Positions 15,482 through 25,172 are shown, numbered from the stretch's first letter. The stretch is DNA of 52,655 bases from Deltaproteobacteria bacterium (GCA_016937015.1 JAFGWT010000514.1:1-52655); one strand, 5' to 3'. Notes: a model not told the origin generated them from the letters alone. Program-made: numbers and translations.

Positions 15482-16483
15482 ATGCGCAACGCCAATCCCA
15501 AAGCAGCACATGCTCAGAAAAAACGCCCCCCTCGTCGCTTTGTCTTGCGTTGGGGAGGCCTGCCGCCGTTTCTTGGCATTGCCATCCTCATTCACATCCT
15601 GCTGATTCTGCCGATGGTCGCCATCCTTGTAAGAGATTCCAACTCGTCATCGCCGCTGGATGCATTTGATGTGGATCTCTGGTCGACGGCAAACACATCC
15701 GACAATAAATCCCGCCAAAATGCAATGGACGATGACGCCATCGTCGTGGATATGCCAGACAATAAATCGTCAGCGTCTTCAACCCAAAGCAGATTTCTCT
15801 CACAACACGGTTCCTCATCTGAAAAACAGACCAAAAATCGGCTGGCGGGCAAACGTCGATTGCCCAATGCCGGCAAACGTGATCCCGCGCAGCTCATCTC
15901 CCCAGCCAACGAACCACCGCCCACCCCGGCGCACGCAGATGCCCCAACACCGTCCATAGGCGCCCACGATACTGTCATCCAGACGAACAGGTTACCGCCA
16001 CCTCTGCCACAGCCACTCAAACTGCGTCCTGATGATACCACACTGTCAACCGCAATCACGGGCAGCGGCCTTGCGGATTTGGGGGACCTGGAAGAAGGCG
16101 ACCAGACATCTCTCAACTCCGCGGCGTTCAGACACGCGTCTTTTTTTACGCGGGTGCAGCGCATGGTGGAACAGTTCTGGCGTCCGGATATTGCGATGCA
16201 AAAAAACGACCCGGAAGCCAGGATAATTGGCACCAAAGACCGTGTCACCACACTGCTGGTGGTGCTGCAGGCCGATGGACGAATTCATCATCTCTATGCC
16301 AAAACCCCCAGCGGCGCCGGATTTCTGGACGACGAAGCCATTAAAGCGGTGCGCATTGCCGGTCCCTTTCCCAATGTCCCCAGCGGGCTCATCAGCAGTA
16401 AGGACGGTCTGGTTAAATTTCTGTTTCAGTTTACGGTTGAGATAGATAAAAAGCCGGCCGTTCGAATCAGACGTTATGATTGA
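15482..16483 (+). CDS. TonB-like energy transducer / TonB C-terminal domain protein
   Basis: A 333-residue inner-membrane-anchored protein. The N-terminal cytoplasmic stretch is basic (KKRPPRRFVLRW) and is followed by one membrane helix (FLGIAILIHILLILPMVAIL, about residues 31-50). A long Ser/Pro/Asp-rich periplasmic linker runs to about residue 210. The C-terminal 115 residues resemble the TonB domain, with FWRPDI, VTTLLVVLQADGRIHHLYAK, DDEAIKAVRIAGPFPNVP and VKFLFQFTVEI. Such proteins pass energy from ExbB/ExbD-type motors to outer-membrane partners, but no exbBD is in this window. The start lies against a palindromic element and has no clear ribosome site. Its 3' end overlaps the convergent ArsA-like gene by 17 bp. 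Confidence 0.8.
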   Translation: MRNANPKAAHAQKKRPPRRFVLRWGGLPPFLGIAILIHILLILPMVAILVRDSNSSSPLDAFDVDLWSTANTSDNKSRQNAMDDDAIVVDMPDNKSSASSTQSRFLSQHGSSSEKQTKNRLAGKRRLPNAGKRDPAQLISPANEPPPTPAHADAPTPSIGAHDTVIQTNRLPPPLPQPLKLRPDDTTLSTAITGSGLADLGDLEEGDQTSLNSAAFRHASFFTRVQRMVEQFWRPDIAMQKNDPEARIIGTKDRVTTLLVVLQADGRIHHLYAKTPSGAGFLDDEAIKAVRIAGPFPNVPSGLISSKDGLVKFLFQFTVEIDKKPAVRIRRYD

Positions 16484-17636
16484 TTTCAGCCCCGTCATCA
16501 TACACTGGCACAAGCGATGACCAAATGCGCTGAATCATATCCAGCCGTTGGGACGAAAAAGGAAACAGGGGAATCAGACCCACACGCACGATTGCAGTAT
16601 TTTTTTTGAGGGATTGAGAGATGACCTGCTGTTCACGTTCAAATACCACATTCCATTCGATGTTAATCTCGCGCATTTCAGAACGACACGGTTCGCACAG
16701 TGATTCGGGCAAATCAGTGGACATTCGGGGATAGGTGCACTGATTGAATATCAATCCATCCACGTGAAACCCGCTTCTTTCCAGCACACTTTGCAGCCCA
16801 AGCGTTTCCTGCGCAGACGCGGTATCCGGGCGAGTGATCATCATCACTGCCACGTCATTTCCCTGCAGCATATGTTCAATCTGAGCAGCCCGTTCAGAGA
16901 AATTGCCAAACAAATCAGAGAGGGCATCGACAAACTCTATCATCTCATCCAAAAGCCTGGCGCCGGTGATTCGCGACAGCACATTGAACACGCCAAACGC
17001 CCATCGTCCAAGGATGTCTGTTCCTGGATGACTCATTCCGCCGTACACCTTGCGCATCATGCGGACCAGCGGTCCGTCGAGCGCATTGCGCATTCGAGAC
17101 GGCGCAGAAAAAAAATCAAGTACATTGTCTGAAGGCGGCGTATCCAGAACAATGAAATCATATGCGTCATCTTCCTGCAGCTGACACAGACGTTCAAGCG
17201 CCATATATTCCTGCATTCCGCTCAGGGAACCGGAAACGTATCTGTACAGTCTGTTTTTTAAAATTTTTTCGGCCTTATCTGCAGAACTCGCCTTTTTGCG
17301 CACCACCGAATCAAATGTTCGCTGGGCATCGAGCATTCCCACATGCAAGGTGCCCTCGCTCCCGAATTCAGTCAGCAGAACAGACGCATCCTGCAGTTCA
17401 TCCACACAGTCATTCAAACGTCGGACGCCGCTCTCTTCAGAGGGACCATTACCAAATCCCAGCAAGTCTCCCAGCCGCCGTGCGGGGTCGATGGTCAGAC
17501 ATGCCACACGTTTCCCCAATTGGGCGGCCCGCAGCGCCACCGAGGCGGCGAACGTCGTTTTACCGACACCGCCTGGCCCCACGCAGACAATCATCCGCCG
17601 CTCAATCAGCATATTCTCCAATGTCTGCCAGCCCAT
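16467..17636 (-). CDS. ArsA/GET3-like ATPase
   Basis: A 389-residue member of the ArsA/MinD-like deviant Walker ATPases. The P-loop GPGGVGKTTFAASVA is at about residues 20-34, a switch region TIDPARRLGDLLG follows, and Walker B reads FIVLDTPPS. The usual ArsA signature is G-K-G-G-V-G-K-T, and here the signature Lys is Pro. In deltaproteobacteria two such ATPases often lie side by side, one with and one without that Lys. Only the second type is visible here. It starts 2 bp after the TPR lipoprotein gene in the pil operon, which suggests a role in envelope or pilus assembly rather than arsenic export. No arsenic genes are nearby. Confidence 0.82.
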   Translation of the reverse strand: MGWQTLENMLIERRMIVCVGPGGVGKTTFAASVALRAAQLGKRVACLTIDPARRLGDLLGFGNGPSEESGVRRLNDCVDELQDASVLLTEFGSEGTLHVGMLDAQRTFDSVVRKKASSADKAEKILKNRLYRYVSGSLSGMQEYMALERLCQLQEDDAYDFIVLDTPPSDNVLDFFSAPSRMRNALDGPLVRMMRKVYGGMSHPGTDILGRWAFGVFNVLSRITGARLLDEMIEFVDALSDLFGNFSERAAQIEHMLQGNDVAVMMITRPDTASAQETLGLQSVLERSGFHVDGLIFNQCTYPRMSTDLPESLCEPCRSEMREINIEWNVVFEREQQVISQSLKKNTAIVRVGLIPLFPFSSQRLDMIQRIWSSLVPVYDDGAEINHNV

Positions 17637-17638
17637 AA

Positions 17639-19528
17639 CTACTCCCGTATCAGCTCAGTTCCGGACAGCACCACCACTGCGGGCAACGCATCGGCCTCTC
17701 CCTGTTCATCGAAACCTTCGAAGGGCAGCACCAACTGAGGCGCTTCCACCACCTCGTCAAGCCAGGACCGCAATTCACTTCTGCCCACAACGCCGGCATC
17801 CACCGCCTGCGATAGCAGCAGTACTGCGTCGTAGCCATAGGCAGCGAACGCGGATGGCATCACTTTGTAAGCATTATAAAAGTTTTGCGAAAAGGCCCTG
17901 GATTCTGTGGATGCATCCGCATCGAAACGGACAACAAACGCAGCCCTTTGCAGGTATCGGCCGGCACGGGGCAGAAGGGACTCAGAATACCCTGCCGAGG
18001 GAATAAGATACTGGGCCACTTTGGCGTCTGCTCTGTCATCGGATGCCACAGACCATATGCCGGCTGAAGCGAGTGCGGGGGCTGCCAATGCCAGCTGCGA
18101 CGACGTCATGGGTAAAAACAGCAGCGAAAAGTCCTCCCTGGCCAGATTGGACGCCACTTTCACAAAATCCGTGATATCCGGCTGAAAAGAAACAGACACC
18201 ATATCCACGCCTTCAGCCTGCAGCGTCTGTTTTAAAATGCGGTTCATCAGCTCACCGTATCCGTTGGCTGGATAGAGAGAGGCACACCTAAGCCCCAAAA
18301 GCGATTTTCCACTCAACTCAGCCGTTCTGCGCGCTTTGTCAACCAGCGCTTCAACTTCCCTGCGATTGGATACAAACCGTCGAAACACATAAGATCCGGT
18401 TTTGCTCACTGCATCATCCGCGGACAGTGAAATGATGGGAACCCCCATCTGCTGCGCTTTTTTTGCCACTGAAGCAGAAAGATGCGCATCCATTGGGCCA
18501 ATAATCGCTGACACGTGATGCGTGGTCACAAGCTCTTCCACAAGTTCTTCGGGTGTTTTTTTCCATGCGGCAGTATCGCGCATCACAATGTTCATTGGCG
18601 CCAGGCCGTCATTGATGGGACTTCGTCCCGCCGCAAGCGACACCCCGCGAGACACCTCCTGTCCCACCAGCCGCATTTTGCCAGTCAGGGGCAGCAGGCA
18701 TCCGATGGTGCGCATATCCGCGCGATTCCTGCTTTCGACAGCCTCGATAAGCGCAGTGACCATCGCCGCATTGCTCTGTCCGGACTCCTGAATATCAGTT
18801 GTGGTCTCAGTTGCCGCATCGTATTGCTCATTCTGAAGTTGAATTTCGGCAATCCGTGCACTCACGAGAGTCCAAACCGTCCCTTTACTCTCCAGTTTTG
18901 CCCGCATTTTCTTTAACACCGCTTCAGTCTGACCGGAAACCCCATGTCGAACCGCATCAAGCGCCTCCTGTGCCAAATCAGCATCCGGTTGCGCTGCAAT
19001 GAGCGATTCGATGCACAGAATCTGTTGTTCCAGATTATTCAGCTCGGCGTAGGCGCGCCAAAGTGTATTTAAAACGGTGATGTTGTCTGCAGAATCCTCA
19101 AACCGGCCGGCGATGGGGTGCAAATAGGTGACCACGGATTCGAACTGTCCCGATTGATACGCGGTTACTCCCAGATACATCGACGCATATGGATGCATCG
19201 GTGTGTCGTCGCTCTTATTGTATACGTGAAGAAAACGCGTTGTCGCATCTGCCAATTGGCCACGTTCAAGGAATATCCGCCCTCTGTAAATGGACACCTG
19301 GTCTCGCAAGGGGTCTGTTGGGAATTCGCTTTCAAACAGAGCAAACTTTTCATCGGCCTGCTCGAAATCCTTAACATCAAAGAGCGCGACGGCTTCTTTG
19401 AACAGACTTTCAGCTTCCGGAGAATCCGACTGCTGGACGACGGGCGACGCAATGGGTTTCGCCACTTCAGTCGGGCATCCGGAAAGGAAAGGAACGCACA
19501 GGATTGCCATGAGCCATCGCTTTTTCAT
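17639..19528 (-). CDS. TPR and periplasmic-binding-fold lipoprotein (LpoA-like)
   Basis: A 629-residue outer-membrane-type lipoprotein. MKKRWLMAILCVPFLSGC is a signal peptide with lipobox LSGC. Residues about 35-260 form tetratricopeptide-type helical pairs (FKEAVALFDVKDFEQADEKF, YLGVTAYQSGQFESVVTYL). From about 265 (TIGCLLPLTGKMRLVGQEVS) the protein adopts the type I periplasmic-binding fold of leucine-binding proteins, with HHVSAIIGPMDAHLSASVAK and a closing AFAAYGYDAVLLL. The same two-part layout is seen in LpoA, the activator of penicillin-binding protein PBP1A. It starts 4 bp after the pilS-like stop, with GAGGATG as ribosome site. Its place in a pilus operon hints at coupling between pilus passage and wall synthesis, which is an inference. 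Confidence 0.8.
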   Translation of the reverse strand: MKKRWLMAILCVPFLSGCPTEVAKPIASPVVQQSDSPEAESLFKEAVALFDVKDFEQADEKFALFESEFPTDPLRDQVSIYRGRIFLERGQLADATTRFLHVYNKSDDTPMHPYASMYLGVTAYQSGQFESVVTYLHPIAGRFEDSADNITVLNTLWRAYAELNNLEQQILCIESLIAAQPDADLAQEALDAVRHGVSGQTEAVLKKMRAKLESKGTVWTLVSARIAEIQLQNEQYDAATETTTDIQESGQSNAAMVTALIEAVESRNRADMRTIGCLLPLTGKMRLVGQEVSRGVSLAAGRSPINDGLAPMNIVMRDTAAWKKTPEELVEELVTTHHVSAIIGPMDAHLSASVAKKAQQMGVPIISLSADDAVSKTGSYVFRRFVSNRREVEALVDKARRTAELSGKSLLGLRCASLYPANGYGELMNRILKQTLQAEGVDMVSVSFQPDITDFVKVASNLAREDFSLLFLPMTSSQLALAAPALASAGIWSVASDDRADAKVAQYLIPSAGYSESLLPRAGRYLQRAAFVVRFDADASTESRAFSQNFYNAYKVMPSAFAAYGYDAVLLLSQAVDAGVVGRSELRSWLDEVVEAPQLVLPFEGFDEQGEADALPAVVVLSGTELIRE

Positions 19529-19532
19529 TGCA

Positions 19533-20915
19533 TCATCCTCTCATTGAGTTCTGCCGCTGAGTTCTGCCGCTGTCTGAATCGCGCTGTTCATATTCGGTGG
19601 CGGGCAATACCACACTGAATCGAGCGCCTGTTTCGCTGGCCTCCTCGATTTGTATCGCCCCCCCGTGGCCGGTGATAATACGCTGACACAGCGCCAGCCC
19701 AAGCCCCATTCCTCTTTCTTTAGTACTGAAAAATGCATCAAAAATCTTATCCCGTATTTCCATTGGCACCCCCGGCCCGTTGTCACTGATTTCGAGCCGA
19801 ACCGCAGTATCATTTTTTGACAGTGTGACATCTATTCGCCCCGTATCGTCTGACACAACCTGGGATGCGTTTACAAGTAGATTCCAAAGTACCTGTCGGA
19901 GCTGATTGGCATCCCCCATGCAAAAACAGCCATCCGGCAAATGCGATTCCACGGCTACACCGCGATGACAGACACCGGTAAAGAATGAATGTATGGTTTC
20001 CTGGCACAGCTTTGACAAATCGACGGGATACAGCTGAGGCGCCCGTGGCCGGGCGTACTGCAGAATGTCGTCAATGAGTCTTCCCATTCGGTCTAGCTCC
20101 CGTTCGATTATCGACGACAGCATCCGCTCATCGTCACCAGTTTCGGCGCCGGATTTGAGCATCTGAGTTTTGAGCATCTGAAATGATCCCGAAACGGCAC
20201 TTAATGGATTACGGATTTCATGAGCAAGGGTCGCCGCCAATTCGCCAAGCGCAGCCAGATGCCTGGCCTGCTCGAGTTTCTTCGCCAGCTCTTCTTTCTG
20301 TGCTCTTTCCTTTTTGAGCCCTTCACCCGCATCCTCTATCCGTGATGCAAGAATGTTCACCAGAAATGCCACCACATAAAGGGATACAATATTCACCAGA
20401 AGTGCGTACGCCGTCGTTCCAACACTCATTGCCCCGGATGCTATGTCATCCAGCGGATCAATCACCTCCCAGCCCATGGCGGCGCCAGTCAGTACTATAA
20501 ATAACGACGATACCGTTGCCTGAATAAAACCGGCCCGCTTTCCCATGGACACAATGGCGACAATTACCCACAGGTGATAGAGAAACGTGAAGCCGGATGT
20601 GACGCCACCGGTGGCATAGGACAACGCGGTAAAAAGCAGCGCATCGCCCATAAACTGGAGATTCCCCAGTACCGCAAGGCGTTTACCGGTTCGAAACCAG
20701 ATGGCATACGCGATGGTCTGGACATACGTCACAACAATGATTGACAACAAAAAGCGCGTTGAGGCGCCAATCATTTCGTGGATGTCCTGGTTCATGATAA
20801 CGGTCGCCCCAAGCAGGGTGGAGATAATCGCAACCCTAAGCACCATCACCCAGGAAAGCCGGGAATAGTCTCTATCGAGCGTATCTGAGTGGGAAGCGGC
20901 GTTCAGCAATGCCAT
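19533..20915 (-). CDS. pilS: Sensor histidine kinase, PilS-like
   Basis: A 460-residue membrane histidine kinase. Six hydrophobic segments occupy residues about 22-190, with no sizeable periplasmic domain, as in PilS. A coiled linker (EDAGEGLKKERAQKEELAKK) leads to the H-box LAATLAHEIRNPLSA with His232. The ATPase domain shows the N box NLLVNASQVV, G1 DNGPGVP, F box FDAFFSTKE and G2 GMGLGLAL. PilS senses pilin in the inner membrane and phosphorylates PilR to tune pilin expression. The position right after pilC supports the name. The response regulator gene pilR does not follow here. The ATG at 20915 is 8 bp from the pilC stop. Confidence 0.85.
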   Translation of the reverse strand: MALLNAASHSDTLDRDYSRLSWVMVLRVAIISTLLGATVIMNQDIHEMIGASTRFLLSIIVVTYVQTIAYAIWFRTGKRLAVLGNLQFMGDALLFTALSYATGGVTSGFTFLYHLWVIVAIVSMGKRAGFIQATVSSLFIVLTGAAMGWEVIDPLDDIASGAMSVGTTAYALLVNIVSLYVVAFLVNILASRIEDAGEGLKKERAQKEELAKKLEQARHLAALGELAATLAHEIRNPLSAVSGSFQMLKTQMLKSGAETGDDERMLSSIIERELDRMGRLIDDILQYARPRAPQLYPVDLSKLCQETIHSFFTGVCHRGVAVESHLPDGCFCMGDANQLRQVLWNLLVNASQVVSDDTGRIDVTLSKNDTAVRLEISDNGPGVPMEIRDKIFDAFFSTKERGMGLGLALCQRIITGHGGAIQIEEASETGARFSVVLPATEYEQRDSDSGRTQRQNSMRG

Positions 20916-20923
20916 GGCGGCAA

Positions 20924-22135
20924 CTATTCGACAGTACCTGCGATAGAAAAAATGGGCAGATACATGGCAATGACCATCCCGCCCACAAGCGGACCGATAA
21001 CCATCATCATCAGAGGTTCGAGCATACTTGTCAGCGCTGCGACAGCCACATCGACTTCCTCGTCATAAAAATCGGCGATTTTATTACACATAATATCCAG
21101 CGCACCGGTCTGCTCGCCCACAGCAATCATCTGCACCACCATTCCTGGAAAGATTTTCGCTTCCGCCAGAGGTTCGGACATGTTGCGTCCTTCGGAGATT
21201 CGGTCCCTCGCAAACACCACTGCTTTTTCGACCACTGCGTTGCCTGCCGCTTTGGCGACGGTATTCAGTGCGTCGATAATTGGTACACCGGATGACAGCA
21301 ATGTGCCCAATGTTCGGGTAAACCGGGCGACAGCAATTTTTTGAACGACGGGGCCCACAATCGGCAAATTAAGGAACATACGGTCCATGAAATGCCGACC
21401 GAATTCTGTTCGCGTAAACAGCTTGTACCCCACTGCCAGGCCCACACCGACGCCAATGAATATCAGCCACCAATCCTGAAATACCTGACTCAACCCAATG
21501 ACAAACTGAGTAGGGGCGGGAAGTTCACCCTCCTTGCCAAAATCAGCGAACATTTTTTCAAAGGTGGGAATCACCCATTTGAGTAAAACAAAAATAATCA
21601 CAAATGTGACGATGAGAATGGCGGTGGGATACACCATCGCGCCTTTGACCCGACGCTGGAGACGTTCTTTTTTTTCGATATACTCCGCCAGTCGTTTCAT
21701 AATCGTATCGAGAATGCCACCCAGCTCCCCTGCGGCAACGAGATTCACAAACAATGTGTCAAATATTTGGGGGTATTTGGCGAGTGCATCCGAAAAAGTG
21801 GAACCACCTTCCACGAACCCCTTAATCTCAAGCAGGACATTGCCAAAATATTTGTTTTCCGACTGACTGCCAAGAATGTCGAGACACTGCACCAGTGGCA
21901 ACCCCGCGTCGACCATGGTCGAAAACTGCTGAGTGAATGTCTTCAGATCCTTGGCTTTGACGCTGTTGCCAAACGGCAGTTTGATATGAATTTCGATTGG
22001 TTTTTTACGAACACTTATCGGCGATAATCCATTTGATCTGAGCCGGGTCTCCGCATCCGACGCTGTATTCGCTTCAATTTCTCCGCTAATCTGCCTTCCC
22101 GACTTATCCCGTGCTTCGTATAAAAAATGTGCCAT
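20924..22135 (-). CDS. pilC: Type IV pilus inner-membrane platform protein PilC
   Basis: A 403-residue polytopic protein of the GspF/PilC family, the platform on which the assembly and retraction ATPases act. The N-terminus MAHFLYEARDKSGRQISGEI is typical of PilC. Two cytoplasmic GspF domains flank the membrane helices, each with the LPLVQCLDILGSQ / VPIIDALNTVAKAAGN pattern, and the protein ends with a helix and AMYLPIFSIAGTVE. The membrane segments include AILIVTFVIIFVLLKWVIP and WWLIFIGVGVGLAVGY. It lies 80 bp after pilT and 8 bp before pilS. The ribosome site is weak, so translation may be coupled. Confidence 0.95.
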   Translation of the reverse strand: MAHFLYEARDKSGRQISGEIEANTASDAETRLRSNGLSPISVRKKPIEIHIKLPFGNSVKAKDLKTFTQQFSTMVDAGLPLVQCLDILGSQSENKYFGNVLLEIKGFVEGGSTFSDALAKYPQIFDTLFVNLVAAGELGGILDTIMKRLAEYIEKKERLQRRVKGAMVYPTAILIVTFVIIFVLLKWVIPTFEKMFADFGKEGELPAPTQFVIGLSQVFQDWWLIFIGVGVGLAVGYKLFTRTEFGRHFMDRMFLNLPIVGPVVQKIAVARFTRTLGTLLSSGVPIIDALNTVAKAAGNAVVEKAVVFARDRISEGRNMSEPLAEAKIFPGMVVQMIAVGEQTGALDIMCNKIADFYDEEVDVAVAALTSMLEPLMMMVIGPLVGGMVIAMYLPIFSIAGTVE

Positions 22136-22215
22136 TTATGATTCGCCAGTCCTGTTCGCAAATTTTTTTTTAAATATTATCCCTAAATCCGCCTTCAGGT
22201 CAAAAAAGCCGAATC

Positions 22216-23298
22216 TCAGCGGTTCGCTTTTTTGGTTGCATCGGCGATCATCCCCTTTAGCTCATCGACGTCCTGACTACGCCCGAGCGCTTCATCCAGG
22301 GTAATCAATCGTCGCTGCAGCAGATTAAGCAAGGATTGATTAAACGTCATCATACCGTGCTGTCCCTGTCCCACCTGCATTTGCGCATACATCTGATGCA
22401 CCTTGTCTTCTCGAATCAGATTCCGCATGGCGGCAGTGGGAATCATCACTTCCGCCGCCAGCACCCTTCCTGGACCACCGGCCCGGGGTAGAAGCTGCTG
22501 AGTCAAAATGCCCTGAAGCACGAAGGATAGCTGTGCGCGAATCTGTCCCTGCTGATGGGGGGGGAACAGATCGATAATTCGGTTTACCGTTTGAACTGCG
22601 CTGTTGGTATGAAGCGTCGTGAAAACCAGGTGGCCGGTCTCAGAAATCGTTAGCGCCGCCTCCACCGTCTCTCTGTCGCGCATCTCGCCAACCAGCACCA
22701 CATCCGGATCCTGTCGCAGCACATATTTTAAAGCGTCCTTAAACCCAACCGTGTCGGCGCCGACTTCCCGCTGATTCACCAGACTTCGCTTGTGAGGATG
22801 AAGATATTCAATCGGATCCTCGATTGTGATGATATGGTATCGCTTTGTGGAATTCAGATAATCAATGATAGCCGCCAATGTGGTGGATTTGCCTGCACCG
22901 GTTGGTCCGGTAATGCAAACCAACCCTTTGGGTCGATGGGCCAGTTCCACGGCCACCGGCGGCAGGCCAAGTTCTTCCAGACTCAAAATCTTAAACGGAA
23001 TGGAACGAAAAGCACCGGCCACGGCACCGCGCTGAATAAACACATTGGCTCTGAATCTCGCCAGATTTTTAACGCCAAAAGACAAATCGAGTTCGTTGTC
23101 CTTTTCGAATTTAACTTTCTGCTCCTCTGTCAAAATCGAATAACACAGACGCTTGGTATCCTGAGGGGCAAGTGGCTCCGTTTTCAGCGGCACCAGCGAA
23201 CCGTCAATCCGTAACTGTGGTGGTGAGCCGGTGGTAATATGCAGGTCGGATGCCCCTTTTTCAATCATCGCTTTCAGCAGCTGATGTAAATTCGCCAC
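22216..23298 (-). CDS. pilT: Pilus retraction ATPase PilT
   Basis: A 360-residue hexameric retraction ATPase. It has Walker A GPTGAGKSTT near residue 130, the Asp box ITIEDPIEYLH, Walker B DVVLVGEMRD and the His box LVFTTLHTNSAVQTVNRIID. The diagnostic PilT sequence A-I-R-N-L-I-R-E appears as AAMRNLIRE, so retraction rather than extension is assigned. The C-terminal LDELKGM-like segment (VDELKGMIADATKKANR) is also typical. AAGGAG lies 6 nt ahead of the ATG. It stands between pilB and pilC, matching the myxobacterial pil order. Confidence 0.96.
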   Translation of the reverse strand: MANLHQLLKAMIEKGASDLHITTGSPPQLRIDGSLVPLKTEPLAPQDTKRLCYSILTEEQKVKFEKDNELDLSFGVKNLARFRANVFIQRGAVAGAFRSIPFKILSLEELGLPPVAVELAHRPKGLVCITGPTGAGKSTTLAAIIDYLNSTKRYHIITIEDPIEYLHPHKRSLVNQREVGADTVGFKDALKYVLRQDPDVVLVGEMRDRETVEAALTISETGHLVFTTLHTNSAVQTVNRIIDLFPPHQQGQIRAQLSFVLQGILTQQLLPRAGGPGRVLAAEVMIPTAAMRNLIREDKVHQMYAQMQVGQGQHGMMTFNQSLLNLLQRRLITLDEALGRSQDVDELKGMIADATKKANR

Positions 23299-23391
23299 AT
23301 TTGACTCCTTGGTATATTCGCTGACCTGTCGTCAGTTGAAAATAAATTCGACCCCATACACGCCATCAGTTGCACGCAACGATGGGGGTCC

Positions 23392-25104
23392 TCAGTCATG
23401 AGCAGTCACGCGCAGCACCTCTGCCATGGACGTGATTCCTTCACCCACTTTCTTCAGACCAGCCATGCGCAGAGACTGCATACCGCGACGAATGGCCTCA
23501 GACTTCAGTTCAGCAGTGGAACATCCCTGCAGCACCAAATCCTTGAGGACTTCGTCGAACACCATCACTTCATACAGCGCGACCCGTCCCTTGTAGCCGG
23601 TATCTCCGCATTTGGCGCATCCCTTTCCTATCAACGCCTGGTACCCGGACTTGATCTGATCAGGCGTCACACCGGCATCTGCCAGGGACTCGGGCGTTAC
23701 ACTCGGGTCGGGAATTTTGCACTCAGTGCACAGTTTGCGACCAAGACGCTGCGCCAGAACAAGATTCACTGAGGCTGTCACGAGAAATGGCTCAACCCCC
23801 ATATTCAAAAGCCTGCTGATGGTGGAGGGCGCATCGTTGGTATGCAACGTGGAGAGCACCATATGTCCGGTAAGCGCCGCTTTCACGGCAATTTCCGCAG
23901 TTTCAAAGTCTCGAATCTCCCCCACCATGATAATGTCCGGATCCTGACGAAGGAAAGAGCGAAGGCTCGCAGCAAAGTTCAGACCAATATCCTCGTGCAT
24001 CTGCACCTGATTAATGCCATACAGATTGAACTCCACCGGATCTTCGGCTGTTGAAATATTCACGTCGGTCTGATTCAGCTCTGACATGGCGGAATACAGC
24101 GTGGTCGTTTTACCGGATCCCGTAGGCCCTGTCACCAATACCATCCCGTAGGGATTATGAATCGCTTCCTTGAAGTGCTTCAGGGGCGCGGGATCGAAAC
24201 CGAGTTTTGTCATATCCAACTGCAGGTTGGACTTGTCGAGCAATCGCAGCACCACTTTTTCACCAAACAGGGTGGGGAGCACTGAAACGCGAAAGTCCAT
24301 CTCCCGGCCTTTGCCCAGCTTCAGCTTAATACGGCCGTCCTGAGGCAACCGGCGCTCGGCGATATCGAGTTTACTCATGATTTTCAGACGACTGGTCAGG
24401 GCATTCTTCAATTTTAACGGCGGACGCATTTCCTCATGGAGTACGCCATCGACCCGGTAACGGACTCGAAATGCCTTCTCATACGGTTCAATATGAATAT
24501 CGGATGCGTTTTTCTTGATGGCATTGACAAGAATCAGATTCACCAGTCGAATAACTGGCGCATCTTCGCTCAACTTTTCGAGTTCAAGTACGTTCTCTCC
24601 GCCATCTTCATCCGCGTCGAAATCGAATTCTTCGGCGTTGAACCCATCCATTACTTCGTCGTAAGAGGCCAGCGGCGCCGTATAATGCCGTTCCATTGCT
24701 GACTCGATGGATGACTCGGATGCCACAACCGGCTCCACGTTGTAACCGGTTAAAAACTTAACATCATCGATGGCATGCAGGTTGGTCGGATCGGCCATGG
24801 CCACCACCAGGGATGTCCCGGCGCGGGAAACAGGCAGAATCTTGTGCCGTTCCGCCACTTCCTTGGGGATAAGATCCAGAATTTCCTGCTCAATTTCGTA
24901 CTCATCAAGATTAATGGACGGCACATTGTACTGACTGGCAATAAACTCGGTTACCTCATCATCAGAAATAAAGCCGAGTTTGGCCAGACTTTTTCCCAGG
25001 TTGTCGCCGCTTTGCTTCTGCAGTTCCTGCGCTTTGCGGAGCTCCACCAGTGAAATCATTTTTTCCCTGACCAGCAGTTCTCCAAGTCTGTTATCTGATG
25101 CCAT
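23392..25104 (-). CDS. pilB: Pilus assembly ATPase PilB
   Basis: A 570-residue extension ATPase. The N-terminal MshEN-type domain (residues 1-150; RLGELLVREKMISLVELRKA) can bind cyclic di-GMP in related proteins. The catalytic part has Walker A GPTGSGKTTTLYSAM, the Asp box ISTAEDPVEFNL, Walker B DIIMVGEIRDFETAEIA and the His box HMVLSTLHTNDAPST. A four-cysteine metal site (CTEC about residue 460 and CAKC about 495) is characteristic of PilB. GGAGG precedes the ATG by 5 nt. It is the first gene of the pil operon and has its own candidate promoter. Confidence 0.96.
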   Translation of the reverse strand: MASDNRLGELLVREKMISLVELRKAQELQKQSGDNLGKSLAKLGFISDDEVTEFIASQYNVPSINLDEYEIEQEILDLIPKEVAERHKILPVSRAGTSLVVAMADPTNLHAIDDVKFLTGYNVEPVVASESSIESAMERHYTAPLASYDEVMDGFNAEEFDFDADEDGGENVLELEKLSEDAPVIRLVNLILVNAIKKNASDIHIEPYEKAFRVRYRVDGVLHEEMRPPLKLKNALTSRLKIMSKLDIAERRLPQDGRIKLKLGKGREMDFRVSVLPTLFGEKVVLRLLDKSNLQLDMTKLGFDPAPLKHFKEAIHNPYGMVLVTGPTGSGKTTTLYSAMSELNQTDVNISTAEDPVEFNLYGINQVQMHEDIGLNFAASLRSFLRQDPDIIMVGEIRDFETAEIAVKAALTGHMVLSTLHTNDAPSTISRLLNMGVEPFLVTASVNLVLAQRLGRKLCTECKIPDPSVTPESLADAGVTPDQIKSGYQALIGKGCAKCGDTGYKGRVALYEVMVFDEVLKDLVLQGCSTAELKSEAIRRGMQSLRMAGLKKVGEGITSMAEVLRVTAHD

Positions 25105-25144
25105 CTATCCTCCAGGAATCGTAAACGATTAGGTTTATAAAGAT

Positions 25145-25172
25145 ATTATACTTATAAAGGGGCGGTCAACAC
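25145..25172 (-). promoter_or_regulatory. Candidate promoter of the pil operon
   Basis: On the minus strand a perfect TATAAT (25150-25145) stands 16 nt after GTGTTG (25172-25167), an imperfect -35. An alternative -35, TTGACC, would leave only 13 nt. It lies about 40 bp ahead of the pilB start codon. Confidence 0.5.

Noticed and set aside
16467-17636. Arsenite efflux ATPase
   Set aside because: The gene is ArsA-like, but no arsenic transporter, reductase or regulator is nearby, and the signature Lys is missing. The pil-operon context points elsewhere.
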